NCBI GenBank assembly: GCA_937892155.1
Contig: CALAUG010000005.1
Location: forward strand, 1 to 53,520
Direction: 5' to 3'
Source: an uncultured Bacteroidales bacterium
GTDB taxonomy: Bacteria > Bacteroidota > Bacteroidia > Bacteroidales > UBA1715
DNA: 53,520 nt
Part shown: positions 16,523-26,333 of the stretch, one piece after another
Position numbering within the stretch: position 1 is the stretch's first letter
How the letters are laid out: the number at the start of each line of letters is the position of its first letter
Program-made: the position numbers and the translations under genes
Notes under the pieces: model-generated
Databases searched by the model: none
Told to the model about the DNA's origin: nothing
What the model saw: the letters and a program-made list of their open reading frames with translations, nothing else

Positions 16523-16729
16523 TTAGGCGATCAATGCTACAACAACGCCGAACAATGCAACACCTTCTACAAGAGCTGCAGCAATCAACATAGCTGTTTG
16601 AATCTTGCTGTAAGCTTCTGGTTGGCGAGCGATTGCTTCCATTGCTGAACCACCAATTTTACCAATACCGATACCAGCACCAATAGCTGCTAATCCGGCT
16701 CCAATTCCTGCTAAAGATATAGCTTCCAT
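16523..16729 (-). CDS. atpE: ATP synthase F0 c subunit, proton-type
   Basis: Ring-forming proteolipid of F0. The 68-residue protein is a two-helix hairpin with the polar loop ARQPEA at residues 34-39 and the ion-carrying carboxylate Glu55 in helix 2 (ALVEGVALF). In sodium-type c subunits a Gln in helix 1 and a Ser/Thr after the carboxylate bind sodium; here the aligned positions are Ile22 and Gly56, so the ring should carry protons. The protein is short, with only 13 residues after Glu55. Confidence 0.95.
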   Translation of the reverse strand: MEAISLAGIGAGLAAIGAGIGIGKIGGSAMEAIARQPEAYSKIQTAMLIAAALVEGVALFGVVVALIA

Positions 16730-16765
16730 AATTTTATTTATTTAAGTTAAACAATCTTTCTTTTT

Positions 16766-17845
16766 TTATTTTGCTTCGTGTCCTTCTGGCATAGCCAATC
16801 CGATAAACAACGCTGACAACATTGTGAATATATATGCCTGCAAAGCAGCCACGAACAATTCAAGTACATCCATAAACATTACAAAGAACACCGAAACTGG
16901 TGCGATTGCCAATGTTCCAAAAATAAATATCAATGAGGTCAAACTCAATACAATAATGTGACCTGCAGTAATATTTGCGAACAAACGTATCATCAATGCA
17001 AATGGCTTTGTGAAGATACCGATTACTTCAACTATTGCCATAATTGGAAGTAATGGCCAAGGCAAACCTGGCATTGCGAAAATATCTTTCCAATATTCTT
17101 TGTTGCCACTGAAATTTGTGATTAACAATGTTAATACAGCCAAAACGCATGTCACGGCAATATTACCAGTTAAGTTTGCTCCACCTGGGAAGAAAGGAAT
17201 CAATCCCATCATGTTTGAAATCCAAATGAAGAAGAATACAGTCAATAAATAAGGAAGATATTTTTCAGTATGTTTTCCTAAGTTTGGTTCAACAACATCA
17301 TCCTTAATGAACAAGATAACTGGTTCCAACCAAGCTTGAAATCCTTTCGGTGCTTGTCCAGGGCGACGTTTGTAAGCTCTTGCGCAACCAACGAACATTA
17401 TCAACATAATGATTGCAACTAAGAAAAGTGTAAAAACGTTTTTCGTAATAGAAAAATCTAATGGTCCATTCTCCGTTGCTTGACCGCTTCCGTCAACATA
17501 GAAAATCTTTTGTCCACCCATTTCTTGCGGAACCATTTTATATGTGTGGTCGCCTTTTGTTACAGTTTTATGTCCGTGTTCAAATTCACTTGACATAAAT
17601 ACATCTATAGAAAAAGGATTAGTGTTTACCAAAATGACTGGAAGAGAAAATCCTACTGGGTGTCCGTTCCAATCCCACATGTGCCAATCATGGTTGTCGC
17701 CAATATGGCCAAATATAGTTTCGTTGATGTTAAATTCTGGTTTTTCTGCCGATGAAGAAGACTCCTCATTTGCGAATGATATACAAGAAAAAAGAAAAGC
17801 AAAACAAACTGTTAAAATTTTCCTTTTTGACATTTTAAAAAACAT
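16766..17845 (-). CDS. atpB: ATP synthase F0 a subunit with N-terminal signal-like extension
   Basis: Stator channel subunit of F0. The 359-residue protein is longer than the roughly 270-residue enterobacterial form. It starts with a cleavable-looking signal (KILTVCFAFLFSCISFANEE) and a polar region of about 110 residues rich in His and Trp before the membrane part. The key helix carries FALMIRLFANITAGHI, with the essential arginine in MIRLFAN. Long N-termini are known in Bacteroidota AtpB. Met1 at 17845 and Met5 at 17833 are both possible starts. It is first of six genes in the operon. Confidence 0.95.
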   Translation of the reverse strand: MFFKMSKRKILTVCFAFLFSCISFANEESSSSAEKPEFNINETIFGHIGDNHDWHMWDWNGHPVGFSLPVILVNTNPFSIDVFMSSEFEHGHKTVTKGDHTYKMVPQEMGGQKIFYVDGSGQATENGPLDFSITKNVFTLFLVAIIMLIMFVGCARAYKRRPGQAPKGFQAWLEPVILFIKDDVVEPNLGKHTEKYLPYLLTVFFFIWISNMMGLIPFFPGGANLTGNIAVTCVLAVLTLLITNFSGNKEYWKDIFAMPGLPWPLLPIMAIVEVIGIFTKPFALMIRLFANITAGHIIVLSLTSLIFIFGTLAIAPVSVFFVMFMDVLELFVAALQAYIFTMLSALFIGLAMPEGHEAK

Positions 17846-17883
17846 AATCTAAAATTTTATACTACGTACAAATTTACATCTTA

Positions 17884-17914
17884 CAAATATAGATTATTTT
17901 TCAAAACGAGTCAA
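17884..17914 (-). promoter_or_regulatory. Promoter of the atpBEFHAG operon
   Basis: On the minus strand the -7 box TATATTTG lies at 17891-17884 and a TTG at 17914-17912, 20 nt apart. A second TAnnTTTG match (TAAATTTG, 17876-17869) lies closer to the gene. Transcription would start some 20 to 35 nt before atpB. Confidence 0.5.
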
Positions 17915-17961
17915 CATTTCAGTTTTTTTTTCAAAATGAACGATCCTTTTGGTACTATACG

Positions 17962-18005
17962 AAATTATCCCCGTGGAGAAGGTGTATTCTTCACGGGGAT
18001 AATTT
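17962..18005 (-). terminator. Stem-loop terminator of the giant surface protein gene
   Basis: Perfect 14-bp inverted repeat: AAATTATCCCCGTG (17962-17975) with CACGGGGATAATTT (17992-18005) around a 16-nt loop. It lies 13 nt after the stop of the 2713-residue gene. The T-run on the exit side is short, so efficiency is uncertain. Confidence 0.7.
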
Positions 18006-18017
18006 ATGAGACTCAGC

Positions 18018-21000
18018 TTATCGAATTACCACTGCAAATGATTCTGCCCCTACTTTCACAAAATAAACTCCATCCAGACGAACAGCATATTGCTGTGTTT
18101 CAATCGTCTGTGTCGTATTGCCTAGTACGTAGTGGCCACTATTATCGTAAATTGCAACATCTTGTCCTTCTGCATTCTTCACATAAATGGTGTGTCCAAC
18201 AGCATACACCTCAACAGTAGATACTTCAACATCTTCAACTGCAGTTTCTTCTTCGTTTTCTGCTTCTGCAATATTACTCAAGGCAAGTGAAAATGGTCCC
18301 GATTCTGCCTTCAAAAACTGTGTTTTTGGATTGATTTCAGAAGGTAATTTAATTCCCACATAGTATCCTATTGTTCCTTCTTCTGATTCTGTATCGGAAT
18401 ATGTTGTAATATCCGATGAAACAACCTTCAAGGTATCAATGACTATTCTGTTGTTTAATTTTCGTTCACGCATTACTATGTAACTTGAGAAATCTAATCC
18501 TTCGTATGCTGTCCAATTCAAATCGTATTGACTCTTGTTGAATGGATCTTGAGTACGAATCAATTGCATCGTTTTATGTGTTTCACTCATCGCCGTTTCT
18601 GTACCACATACGTCTGTCGCTGAAATTCTATATGACCAAGGCATTTCTTTTGGATTAACCTCTGTATCTTCATACACACTCAACTCGCTGAATGGTACTT
18701 GTGCTATCGCCTCGTATCGTCCAAGTTCTTCACTCTGACGATATACTGTATAAAAATCTATCAAATCAGTATTCTCTTTCAACCATACGACTAAATTGTT
18801 ATCTGTTTCCTGACTTACGGTAACCAATGCTATCTCTGGTTGTTTCAATGCAATGCTTGGAACAGTCACATCTAAAGATGCAGTACAATTTGTTTCTTGA
18901 TTTACAACATTCAATGTATAATCGCCTGCTCGAACATTAGTCAAATTCTTCGTAGTCTTGTTGTTTGACCAAGAATAAATCAAATTGTCTTCGTTTGCAC
19001 TGATTGTTACCGCTCCGTTTGCCTCGTTACAAGCTGTTGCCACAACATTTGCAACAGAGATAATTGGTGCGGTTGGTTCCATCAACGTGTAGTTTTCACT
19101 GATTTGACAGCCAGTTTCAACATTTGTAATCGTCAACGCGTACTCACCTTTTGCAAGATTTGCAATGTTTTGCGTTGTTGCTTCGTTACTCCAACTATAT
19201 GTTGCAGATGCAACACCTGATGTTGTAATTGTGATTGCTCCGTCGGCATTCGAACACGTAGGATTCTTGATTGTAGCCTTCATCGTCATTTCTTCTGGTT
19301 GTGTCACCGTGTATGTTTTTTGGAACGTACATGCTTCAGCATCGACAATGTTAATTGTGTAATTGTTCGCAACCAAATTTGAAATAGTATCTTCAACAAA
19401 TGTTTCGCCTATCCACTGAATTGTGTATGGTTCTGTCGCATTTGAGATTTTCAAGGCAATCTCACCATCGTTTTCGCCAAAACAACTCACATTCTTGATT
19501 GAGTCCGAAACCTGAATATTACAAGCAAGAATAACTGTGGCAGTTGCCTTCACAAAATTCTTCTCACCATTTGCAAGAGTTCCCGTTACTGTGATTTCTG
19601 CCTCACCTTCGTATTCGTAAACCGTCAAATACAATTTCCCGTCATTTACTGTTGCTGCAACCACGTTTGGTTGTGAACTTGTCGCACTATAGTTCACTTC
19701 GCTACCTTCTGTTGTTATGAACAAACCAGTCAAATCGATTGCTTCGGCTTCTCTTTCGGTCTTTAAGGTTGGGATTACGAGAGTTCCTGCCACCTCAACT
19801 TTTTCTTTTTCCTTAAAGTTGGCAACTACCGTTGAATCTTTTGTTACAACAAACGAGATAGCACCTTCTTTTATTCCCTCGTTCCAACCAACAAATTCAT
19901 ATCCATCATTTGCAACAGCTTTCAACGTCGCAGTTGACTTGTATTCATATAAACCTTCACCGCTAATTGTTCCCATCAACTTGTCGTAGTCGGCAGAAAC
20001 GGCATAGTTGTTTATTGACCATTTTGCCCAGAATTGTTTATCACCACAATCATTGTCGGCAATTGACGTTATTGCACCACCAATATAACTTGAATTGCTA
20101 TACCAACCCTCGAACGTGTAGCCTTCTTTCGTAACATTTGTTGGCAATATAGCACCTGCTCCATACGTATAGGTTTCGATATTACCTTCATTTATTGTCC
20201 CTTCGTTTACAACCAATATTACATTATATAGTTTAGGTGTCCATTTTGCATAGAATGTCTTGTCGCCAATAGAAGATTCGTCAACCTTCACCATTCTATC
20301 TCCGCTCAAATCCTCCGTTGCATACCAACCAGCAAAGGTATTTCCTGTCTTTGTAACATCAGCAGGAAGCGTTGCTCCGTTACCGTAAACATACGTTGCC
20401 ACATTACCGCTGTTAATTGTTCCACCATTTACATTCAACGAAATCGCGTACGAATTAACACTCCACTTAGCCCAAAATTCTTTGTCGCCTATGGCATCAG
20501 CTGCAATAGTTGTCTGTATTTCTCCTTCGCAACTTGAATTATCGTACCAACCTTTAAATGTGTTACCTGTTTTTGAGATTTGCTCGGCAGTTGGCAACGT
20601 AGCACCTACTCCGAACACATATCCACTAACATTCCCTGCAGCAATAACACCATTATTTGTATTCAATGTTACTGCATAAGAATCAGTTGACCATTTTGCA
20701 TAATACGTTTTTGGGCCAAATTCCGTTGATGCAATTATGCTTACGACGTCACCCGTCAATTCTGGATTATCGTACCAACCCATAAAAGTGTAGCCCGATT
20801 TAGAAACCTTAGTCGGAAGTACAGCCGTAACGCCATACGTGTAATTTTCTATTATGCCAACAGTTATTGTTCCACCATTTGTTTCAAATGTCACAGTATA
20901 TTCATTGGAACTCCAAGCAGCATAAAAATTCTTGTCGCCATATTCATTTGCTGTAATATTTGTTACAACAGAACCTTCCATATTAACATTGTCGTACCAA

Positions 21001-24000
21001 CCAATAAATTCACTACCAACTCTGCTGACATCTGTAGGCAATGTAATTTCTGATCCTAACGTATATATTGATTCGTATGATTCGTTAATTGTTCCACCGT
21101 TGGCATTGTAACCAATAGCATATTGAGTCAATTCCCATTGAGCAGTATACGATTTATCACCTTTGTCCGCCGTTGTGATTTCCAACACAGCATTTCCATC
21201 TGCATCTTTCCAACCTTTAAAAGTATATCCAACTCTCGTTACATTAGTAGGAAGAATTGCGCCAACGCCATACGTATATTTTGTTATATCATTATCGTTG
21301 ATAATTCCACCGTTGGCATTTAACACGACATCGTATGTTGCAGCCGTCCATTTTGCCCAGAAATTTTTATTCCCAACCTCATTATTTGCAATTTCAGTTA
21401 CTACACCGCCATCATAACTTGAATTATCAAACCAGCCAACGAACTCGTAGCCTGTCTTCGTTACATCTGTAGGAAGAGTTGCACCAACGCCATACGTATA
21501 GGAAGTAATATTTCCGCTGTTGATAACGCCATTATTTGTTTGTAGCACGACAGTGTAGGTCTTTGCTGTCCATTTTGCCCAAAATTCCTGGTCATCTATA
21601 GTTCCCTTACTAATTTGTGTAACAGGCGTACCTTCACAAGCCTCATTGTTGAACCAACCGCCAAAATTGAAACCTGCTTTTGTTACATCGACAGGAAGAA
21701 TTGCAAGAACGTCGTATATGTATGTTGTGATGTTACCACTATTTATTTCACCACCGTTGGTATTTAAAGTAACATCATACGTATTAACTTCCCATTTAGC
21801 CCAAAATTCTTTATTTCCATAATCATCAGAAGAAATAGTTGTAAATGCCATTCCCACTAAGTTTGAATTATTGTACCAGCCACCAAAAGTATAGCCCTCA
21901 CGTGTTGGAACAGGAAGAGTTAGTTCATCACCATAATTATATGTCGTCACTGGATCAGAAGTAAATGAACCATCGTTGGCATTGTAGGTGATGTTGTAAT
22001 CTATTTTTGACCACATCGCTAAATATGCTTTAGCACCAATTTCTGTGTTCGATATACTTGTTATGCTTTTATAAATTGTTTGTATTGAAACATCAGCGCC
22101 TATAGCTTCCATTGCCTCTAACCACTGCGTCGCATTCTCCAATGACGTCATTTCGGACTTAATAATTGATGGCAAATTTTCTGTCATTGCTTTGGCTTCT
22201 TCAACTCCAATATCTGAATCTTTCTCACGAATAAGTTGAACCATACTAAGTGTTGTACACGAACCAAGATCGTTCAAAACAACATTATATATTGTACCAT
22301 CGGTAGATAGAGTGTGGTTTTGCAATTCAAAAGTTCCTTCACCAGCATCTATCACACTTCTATACAAAGCAAGCTCATCCACAGTAGCATTTTCCGCCAA
22401 TGTAACTGGCAGCTTACTTTCCATTGGACCCAACAACATAATGGCGTCTTGAATTGAGATATCTGAAAGTTCCATCAATTTGTTTGCTGCCAAGACAGGA
22501 TTTTTTAAATATGTACCAACGAAATCACTATTCGCAATACTTTTCCATCCAGCAAAATTATACCCCGTACGAGTAATGTCTGTTGGCAAAATTGTCATGG
22601 TGTTGTACGTATAATTTGTAACATTCCCACTGTTAATAGTACCACCATTTGGATCCAAAATGATTGCATACGAATTAATTATCCATTTCGCATAAAATGT
22701 CTTATCACCATATTCTTGTAAAGAAATTTCCGTAATTGGGTTACCATCGAAATTTGAATTTTGATACCAACCTCCAAAAGTGTAACCCTCACGGGAAATT
22801 TCAGAAATAGTTGGCAATGTAGCACCAATACCATACACATATTCAGAGAGATTTTGTGTAGTTGTACCACCATTTACTTCTAGGCGAACAGCGTACGTAT
22901 TATTTTCCCATTGTGCAGTTAAATAAATATCTCCTTCATCGGTAGGATAAATAGTTGTTTTTGATTGATTTCCCGACTGATTTGCAAATGAAATGGTAGC
23001 TCCCAATGCTTCCAGATCTGATTTTAAATTATTTGCAATATTTTGTTCCGTTTGAACCATTATAATTGTTGGAGAAATAGCAGCTTCATCCACCAAATCT
23101 TTTGCTTCCTTTAAACCAAGACCAGTATATTCGCGTACAACTTTTAGAATATTCAATTTATATTCTGTAGGATACGATTCCAAGACAACATCTGTAACTG
23201 ACAGTCCATCGGATACCTGCCCTCCAATAATAGTTACCGAGGCTCCCGAAGATTCTAATTCTTCTTGATACGTCAATGCTTTGTAATACTCAACGCCCTC
23301 TTTTAACATTACTGGCGCGGAATTGACTAATGATAAAGCATCTGATAAACTTAATCCTGTTAAAGTTTTTACAGTTTTTACGATTGATATACGATTTGCT
23401 GGGTCAAAAGAATTCAAGTACAACGAAACCTGACTCATTGGAAACCATCCTTTAAATGTACAACCAGCTTTAGTTACATCTGTAGGCAACATCGTATACG
23501 TTCCATAGGTATAATGGTTCACATCACCAATATTAATTTTTCCGCCCACAGGATCTAATACAACATTATATTCTTTTGGTGTCCATTTGGCATAAAAAGT
23601 TTTGTCACCATAATCTGTTGCAGTCACCTCGTTGACTAATTCGCCTTCAAAATTTGAATTTGCGTACCAACCAACAAATTCATAGCCTTTTTTGTTCAAC
23701 GTGGTTGGTAACGATTCACCGATGGTATAGGTGTATTGTGTTACATTGCCACTTTCTATATTCCCGCCATTAGTTTCCAATGTAATATTATATGTGTTAG
23801 GTGTCCACTTGGCATAAAGTGTTCCATCGCTATCAGTTGTCCAAGCATTTCCATTATCTACACCAAATTCCGTGTAATATTTAGTTCCACCACCATTAGT
23901 TTCACTATAATATCCATTAAAAGAACAACCAATTTTGCTTGGAGCAGAAATACTTGGTAATGGCAACCCATACGTTACAATTACATTAGAACTACCCGAA

Positions 24001-26159
24001 ACTGTAGCGGATTGATTATCAAGAGTAAGCACGTATGTGTTAGGAGTCCATTTGGCATAGAGTGTAGTTGCTACGGTAAGGTCGCATAGTGATTTCGTTG
24101 ATGCACCCGTTGCGGTATAGTATTGAGTGCCAAGTCCATTTGCTGCAGTGTAATATCCTCCAAAGGAATAACCTTGTTTAGTTGGTACTGTAATACTACT
24201 CAAAGCAGCATCGTATGTAGCATAAACAGATGTAGTACCAGTAGTGGTTGCATCTTGATTGTCCAAAGTGATATAAAAACTTTTCGGAGTCCATTTGGCA
24301 TAATATTCTTTATTTCCATAGGCGGTAGCTGCTATAGAATACATTCTTGTGTCGGAAAAATCTGCTTTTTGATACCATCCTGCAAAGGTATAACCAGTGC
24401 GGACAATCTCCGTAGCAGTTGGTAATGTCACTGACGTACCAGTAGAATAATTAGTTACTTCTCCCGAAGTGATATTTCCACCATTTGTATGCAGTGACAC
24501 AGTATATGCATTTGGAATCCACATTGCATAATATGTTTTAGCACCAGTTGCCGTAGCACTAATACTATATTGCCGCGAACCACTAAAATCTGAATTGAGA
24601 TACCAACCACCAAAAGTATAACCAGGACGCGTTACCTCCGTAGGAAGAATTTTTTCGGCTCCCGCATAATATTTAGTTACATTACAACCATTTATCGTTC
24701 CACTATTTGTATTTAATATTACTTCATACGTTTTTAGCAAAGAAAAATTCGCAATATCTTTATTTATGCTGGTAGATGTTATTGTATTCCCGCAAATATC
24801 TGATATTGCGTACGATGACAACGAATTAATAGTTAGATCAGAAACTTTACTGGTAGGTTCACTAAGTGTACGACTATATGTCAATACATTTGTGCCATCT
24901 CCACTTTTATAGCTTAAAATATAATTAGTATTAGTACCTCCGTACATAACATATAAAGAAGAACTTGTGGCATTTGTCACAACCTCATCAAATTCCAAAG
25001 AAACACGAAGCTCCTGTCCTGCATGGTATGGCTGAAGTGTATTTACATGAGCATTTACAACTTTCGGACCCACATTGTCATATATGGCCAAATACATTTT
25101 TGAATTCAAAAAACACCATGAATATTTACTCCATGTTAAATCATCATATCTTGTTGTGCCAGCCGCACCTAAACTAAAACCAATATGTTCGGTGCTATTA
25201 GGTATTATTAAATATTTTCCATCACTTGTGCATGACCCTAACACCCTACGATGTCTAGCGACAGCAGAAGTGGAAGACCATATATCTTTATATGAACCAT
25301 CAGCAAAACTACTATTTGTCCCTTCAACTGGTATAGAGTATGTGCCAGACGAACCAGAACTTGTTACATTTGTTTGAAAAGTTACATCATATAATATTTT
25401 GGGAATATCTCCGTCTTGCCACGGAATAATTTCACCACCTGGTGCATCTATAGCATAATCTTTTGGTCCAACAGAACCCTCATATACCGCAATAGAAGAA
25501 TAACCATAGCGACCAGAAGTTAAGACAGAACTTTCTTCGTTTACTTTTGCCCCAAAAGTCATTCTAAAAATATATTTATAGTCTTGATTTAATGCAGCCA
25601 AGTAATTTTTCCGAATTGCAGAAAACAATCTCGTAAAATCTGCTACTGGTACTGCATATTGTCGATATGTTGACACGAAAGTATCCTTTTTGTCATAACA
25701 ATACATGTATGGAGAACCTCCACCTGTAATGTTAGTATTAGCTATTTCCGAATCATAGACCGAAGATTTTTCTATTATGTTTGAACTAGAAACCGATATG
25801 AATGCTTGCACAGATTTTGAAGATTGATCGTTCCAAGCATAAAACCAAAAGTCACGACTGTTAACCGTTGAAAATTTATTCATATCTGTTGGGCTTAACA
25901 GTATTACATTTACCGTTTTGCTTAGTTCACCATCAACAAATTCCAATGTTCCCGAAGCATCAAGATAATGTATGCCGCCCACTGCGGAACCGTCCTGCGT
26001 ACTGTAATATACCCTACAAGGTCCTTTACTGTCGGAACGAGTAATGGTAAACGTGTTGCCCGATGCTGTTACACTCGAAATAACATCGCTGGCGTATGAA
26101 CCAATATTAGACAACAACAATATGCTTGTAGTCAACAATAAACGAAGTATTGCTTTCAT
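18018..26159 (-). CDS. Giant secreted repeat protein (InlB-like repeats, L7/L12-like inserts, SprB-like repeats, T9SS-like tail)
   Basis: About 2713 residues, probably an adhesin or surface fibre. From the start: signal peptide (KAILRLLLTTSILLLSNIGSYA), a Calx-beta-like domain (VYYSTQDGSAVGGIHYLD then GTLEFVDGE), an uncharacterised region, then residues about 475-2118 of InlB/Listeria-Bacteroides repeats, three SprB-like repeats (about 2221-2437), two fibronectin-like segments, and a C-terminal domain with EVYAVGHTIYVKNAEG and DGVYFVKVGAES that resembles a T9SS type A sorting signal. Repeats 6 and 8 are split by L7/L12-like domain pairs. The start at 26159 (Met37 of the open frame) gives the signal peptide; the first ATG at 26267 lies in the promoter's -7 box. 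It is transcribed alone. Confidence 0.9.
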   Translation of the reverse strand: MKAILRLLLTTSILLLSNIGSYASDVISSVTASGNTFTITRSDSKGPCRVYYSTQDGSAVGGIHYLDASGTLEFVDGELSKTVNVILLSPTDMNKFSTVNSRDFWFYAWNDQSSKSVQAFISVSSSNIIEKSSVYDSEIANTNITGGGSPYMYCYDKKDTFVSTYRQYAVPVADFTRLFSAIRKNYLAALNQDYKYIFRMTFGAKVNEESSVLTSGRYGYSSIAVYEGSVGPKDYAIDAPGGEIIPWQDGDIPKILYDVTFQTNVTSSGSSGTYSIPVEGTNSSFADGSYKDIWSSTSAVARHRRVLGSCTSDGKYLIIPNSTEHIGFSLGAAGTTRYDDLTWSKYSWCFLNSKMYLAIYDNVGPKVVNAHVNTLQPYHAGQELRVSLEFDEVVTNATSSSLYVMYGGTNTNYILSYKSGDGTNVLTYSRTLSEPTSKVSDLTINSLSSYAISDICGNTITSTSINKDIANFSLLKTYEVILNTNSGTINGCNVTKYYAGAEKILPTEVTRPGYTFGGWYLNSDFSGSRQYSISATATGAKTYYAMWIPNAYTVSLHTNGGNITSGEVTNYSTGTSVTLPTATEIVRTGYTFAGWYQKADFSDTRMYSIAATAYGNKEYYAKWTPKSFYITLDNQDATTTGTTSVYATYDAALSSITVPTKQGYSFGGYYTAANGLGTQYYTATGASTKSLCDLTVATTLYAKWTPNTYVLTLDNQSATVSGSSNVIVTYGLPLPSISAPSKIGCSFNGYYSETNGGGTKYYTEFGVDNGNAWTTDSDGTLYAKWTPNTYNITLETNGGNIESGNVTQYTYTIGESLPTTLNKKGYEFVGWYANSNFEGELVNEVTATDYGDKTFYAKWTPKEYNVVLDPVGGKINIGDVNHYTYGTYTMLPTDVTKAGCTFKGWFPMSQVSLYLNSFDPANRISIVKTVKTLTGLSLSDALSLVNSAPVMLKEGVEYYKALTYQEELESSGASVTIIGGQVSDGLSVTDVVLESYPTEYKLNILKVVREYTGLGLKEAKDLVDEAAISPTIIMVQTEQNIANNLKSDLEALGATISFANQSGNQSKTTIYPTDEGDIYLTAQWENNTYAVRLEVNGGTTTQNLSEYVYGIGATLPTISEISREGYTFGGWYQNSNFDGNPITEISLQEYGDKTFYAKWIINSYAIILDPNGGTINSGNVTNYTYNTMTILPTDITRTGYNFAGWKSIANSDFVGTYLKNPVLAANKLMELSDISIQDAIMLLGPMESKLPVTLAENATVDELALYRSVIDAGEGTFELQNHTLSTDGTIYNVVLNDLGSCTTLSMVQLIREKDSDIGVEEAKAMTENLPSIIKSEMTSLENATQWLEAMEAIGADVSIQTIYKSITSISNTEIGAKAYLAMWSKIDYNITYNANDGSFTSDPVTTYNYGDELTLPVPTREGYTFGGWYNNSNLVGMAFTTISSDDYGNKEFWAKWEVNTYDVTLNTNGGEINSGNITTYIYDVLAILPVDVTKAGFNFGGWFNNEACEGTPVTQISKGTIDDQEFWAKWTAKTYTVVLQTNNGVINSGNITSYTYGVGATLPTDVTKTGYEFVGWFDNSSYDGGVVTEIANNEVGNKNFWAKWTAATYDVVLNANGGIINDNDITKYTYGVGAILPTNVTRVGYTFKGWKDADGNAVLEITTADKGDKSYTAQWELTQYAIGYNANGGTINESYESIYTLGSEITLPTDVSRVGSEFIGWYDNVNMEGSVVTNITANEYGDKNFYAAWSSNEYTVTFETNGGTITVGIIENYTYGVTAVLPTKVSKSGYTFMGWYDNPELTGDVVSIIASTEFGPKTYYAKWSTDSYAVTLNTNNGVIAAGNVSGYVFGVGATLPTAEQISKTGNTFKGWYDNSSCEGEIQTTIAADAIGDKEFWAKWSVNSYAISLNVNGGTINSGNVATYVYGNGATLPADVTKTGNTFAGWYATEDLSGDRMVKVDESSIGDKTFYAKWTPKLYNVILVVNEGTINEGNIETYTYGAGAILPTNVTKEGYTFEGWYSNSSYIGGAITSIADNDCGDKQFWAKWSINNYAVSADYDKLMGTISGEGLYEYKSTATLKAVANDGYEFVGWNEGIKEGAISFVVTKDSTVVANFKEKEKVEVAGTLVIPTLKTEREAEAIDLTGLFITTEGSEVNYSATSSQPNVVAATVNDGKLYLTVYEYEGEAEITVTGTLANGEKNFVKATATVILACNIQVSDSIKNVSCFGENDGEIALKISNATEPYTIQWIGETFVEDTISNLVANNYTINIVDAEACTFQKTYTVTQPEEMTMKATIKNPTCSNADGAITITTSGVASATYSWSNEATTQNIANLAKGEYALTITNVETGCQISENYTLMEPTAPIISVANVVATACNEANGAVTISANEDNLIYSWSNNKTTKNLTNVRAGDYTLNVVNQETNCTASLDVTVPSIALKQPEIALVTVSQETDNNLVVWLKENTDLIDFYTVYRQSEELGRYEAIAQVPFSELSVYEDTEVNPKEMPWSYRISATDVCGTETAMSETHKTMQLIRTQDPFNKSQYDLNWTAYEGLDFSSYIVMRERKLNNRIVIDTLKVVSSDITTYSDTESEEGTIGYYVGIKLPSEINPKTQFLKAESGPFSLALSNIAEAENEEETAVEDVEVSTVEVYAVGHTIYVKNAEGQDVAIYDNSGHYVLGNTTQTIETQQYAVRLDGVYFVKVGAESFAVVIR
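18850..19500 (-). repeat. Three SprB-like repeats
   Basis: Three consecutive units of about 65-75 residues begin at NVSCFGENDGEIAL, NPTCSNADGAITI and ATACNEANGAVTI. Each continues with a Y(S/T)WS(N)-type strand and a Y.L.I.N/V.....C closing strand. This is the pattern of SprB repeats in the mobile gliding adhesin of Flavobacterium johnsoniae. They are protein-level repeats in the giant surface gene. Confidence 0.7.
22070..22530 (-). other. Second pair of L7/L12 C-terminal-like domains inside repeat 8
   Basis: This insert starts after GYNFAGWKS and ends before ISNTEIGAKAYLAMW. Its second half (about 22070-22280) keeps the L7/L12 order of elements: VVLNDLG strand, TTLSMVQLIRE helix, IGVEEAKAMTENLP, then a helix and the closing EAIGADVSIQ. 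The first half (about 22310-22525) has LMELSDISIQDAIMLLG and is more diverged. The pair sits at the same point of its host repeat as the first pair. Confidence 0.7.
22985..23440 (-). other. First pair of L7/L12 C-terminal-like domains inside repeat 6
   Basis: Two tandem domains resembling the C-terminal domain of ribosomal protein L7/L12. The first (about 23224-23400) has KTVKTLTGLSLSDALSLVN then SAPVMLKEGV. The second (about 22985-23166) has LKVVREYTGLGLKEAKDLVD, and its TGLGLKEAKDLV is identical to the E. coli L7/L12 motif from memory; both close with a G(A)SV/GATI strand. They interrupt an InlB repeat between GWF and the final TAQW strand. Confidence 0.82.
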
Positions 26160-26264
26160 AAAACGCAATTTTTGGAATATTAAACATTCTGTAGATTCTT
26201 TCATAGTCCTATATTTATCTTCATACGGGCACACTATACCCACTACTGTAAGGTTAACGAGGTC

Positions 26265-26297
26265 CAAATGTAATAAAATTCTTTTGAAACGTCCAAA
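26265..26297 (-). promoter_or_regulatory. Promoter of the giant surface protein gene
   Basis: On the minus strand TTTG (26297-26294) and TACATTTG (26272-26265) are separated by 21 nt. Transcription would begin near 26258, leaving a leader of about 100 nt before the ATG at 26159. Confidence 0.5.
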
Positions 26298-26333
26298 AGA
26301 ATTCCCAAAGTCGTAAAAAATAAAAACGAATTG

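Larger units (their letters stand above)
19805..24738 (-). repeat. Array of 17 InlB/Listeria-Bacteroides repeats plus one divergent repeat
   Basis: Units of about 70 residues share the pattern: hydrophobic strand, TNGG-like turn, Y.YG, LPT.V...GY.F.GWY, and end in a YAKW-like motif. I count 17 units with this pattern, then one divergent unit (residues NYAVSADYDKLMGTISGEG onward). Two units (the sixth and eighth) are interrupted between the GW and the final aromatic strand by inserts of about 150 residues. Divergence between units is high, so the array is old. Confidence 0.88.

Noticed and set aside
22985..23440. A real rplL gene inside the giant gene
   Set aside because: The L7/L12-like segments are continuous in frame with the repeats, lack the N-terminal dimerisation domain and have no own start.
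19805..24738. CRISPR-like periodic repeats
   Set aside because: The periodicity is that of about 70-residue protein units with varied DNA; no short identical repeats with unique spacers.
26160..26267. Upstream in-frame start of the giant surface protein
   Set aside because: The first ATG (26267) lies in the -7 box and the added 36 residues hide the signal peptide; the ATG at 26159 is preferred.
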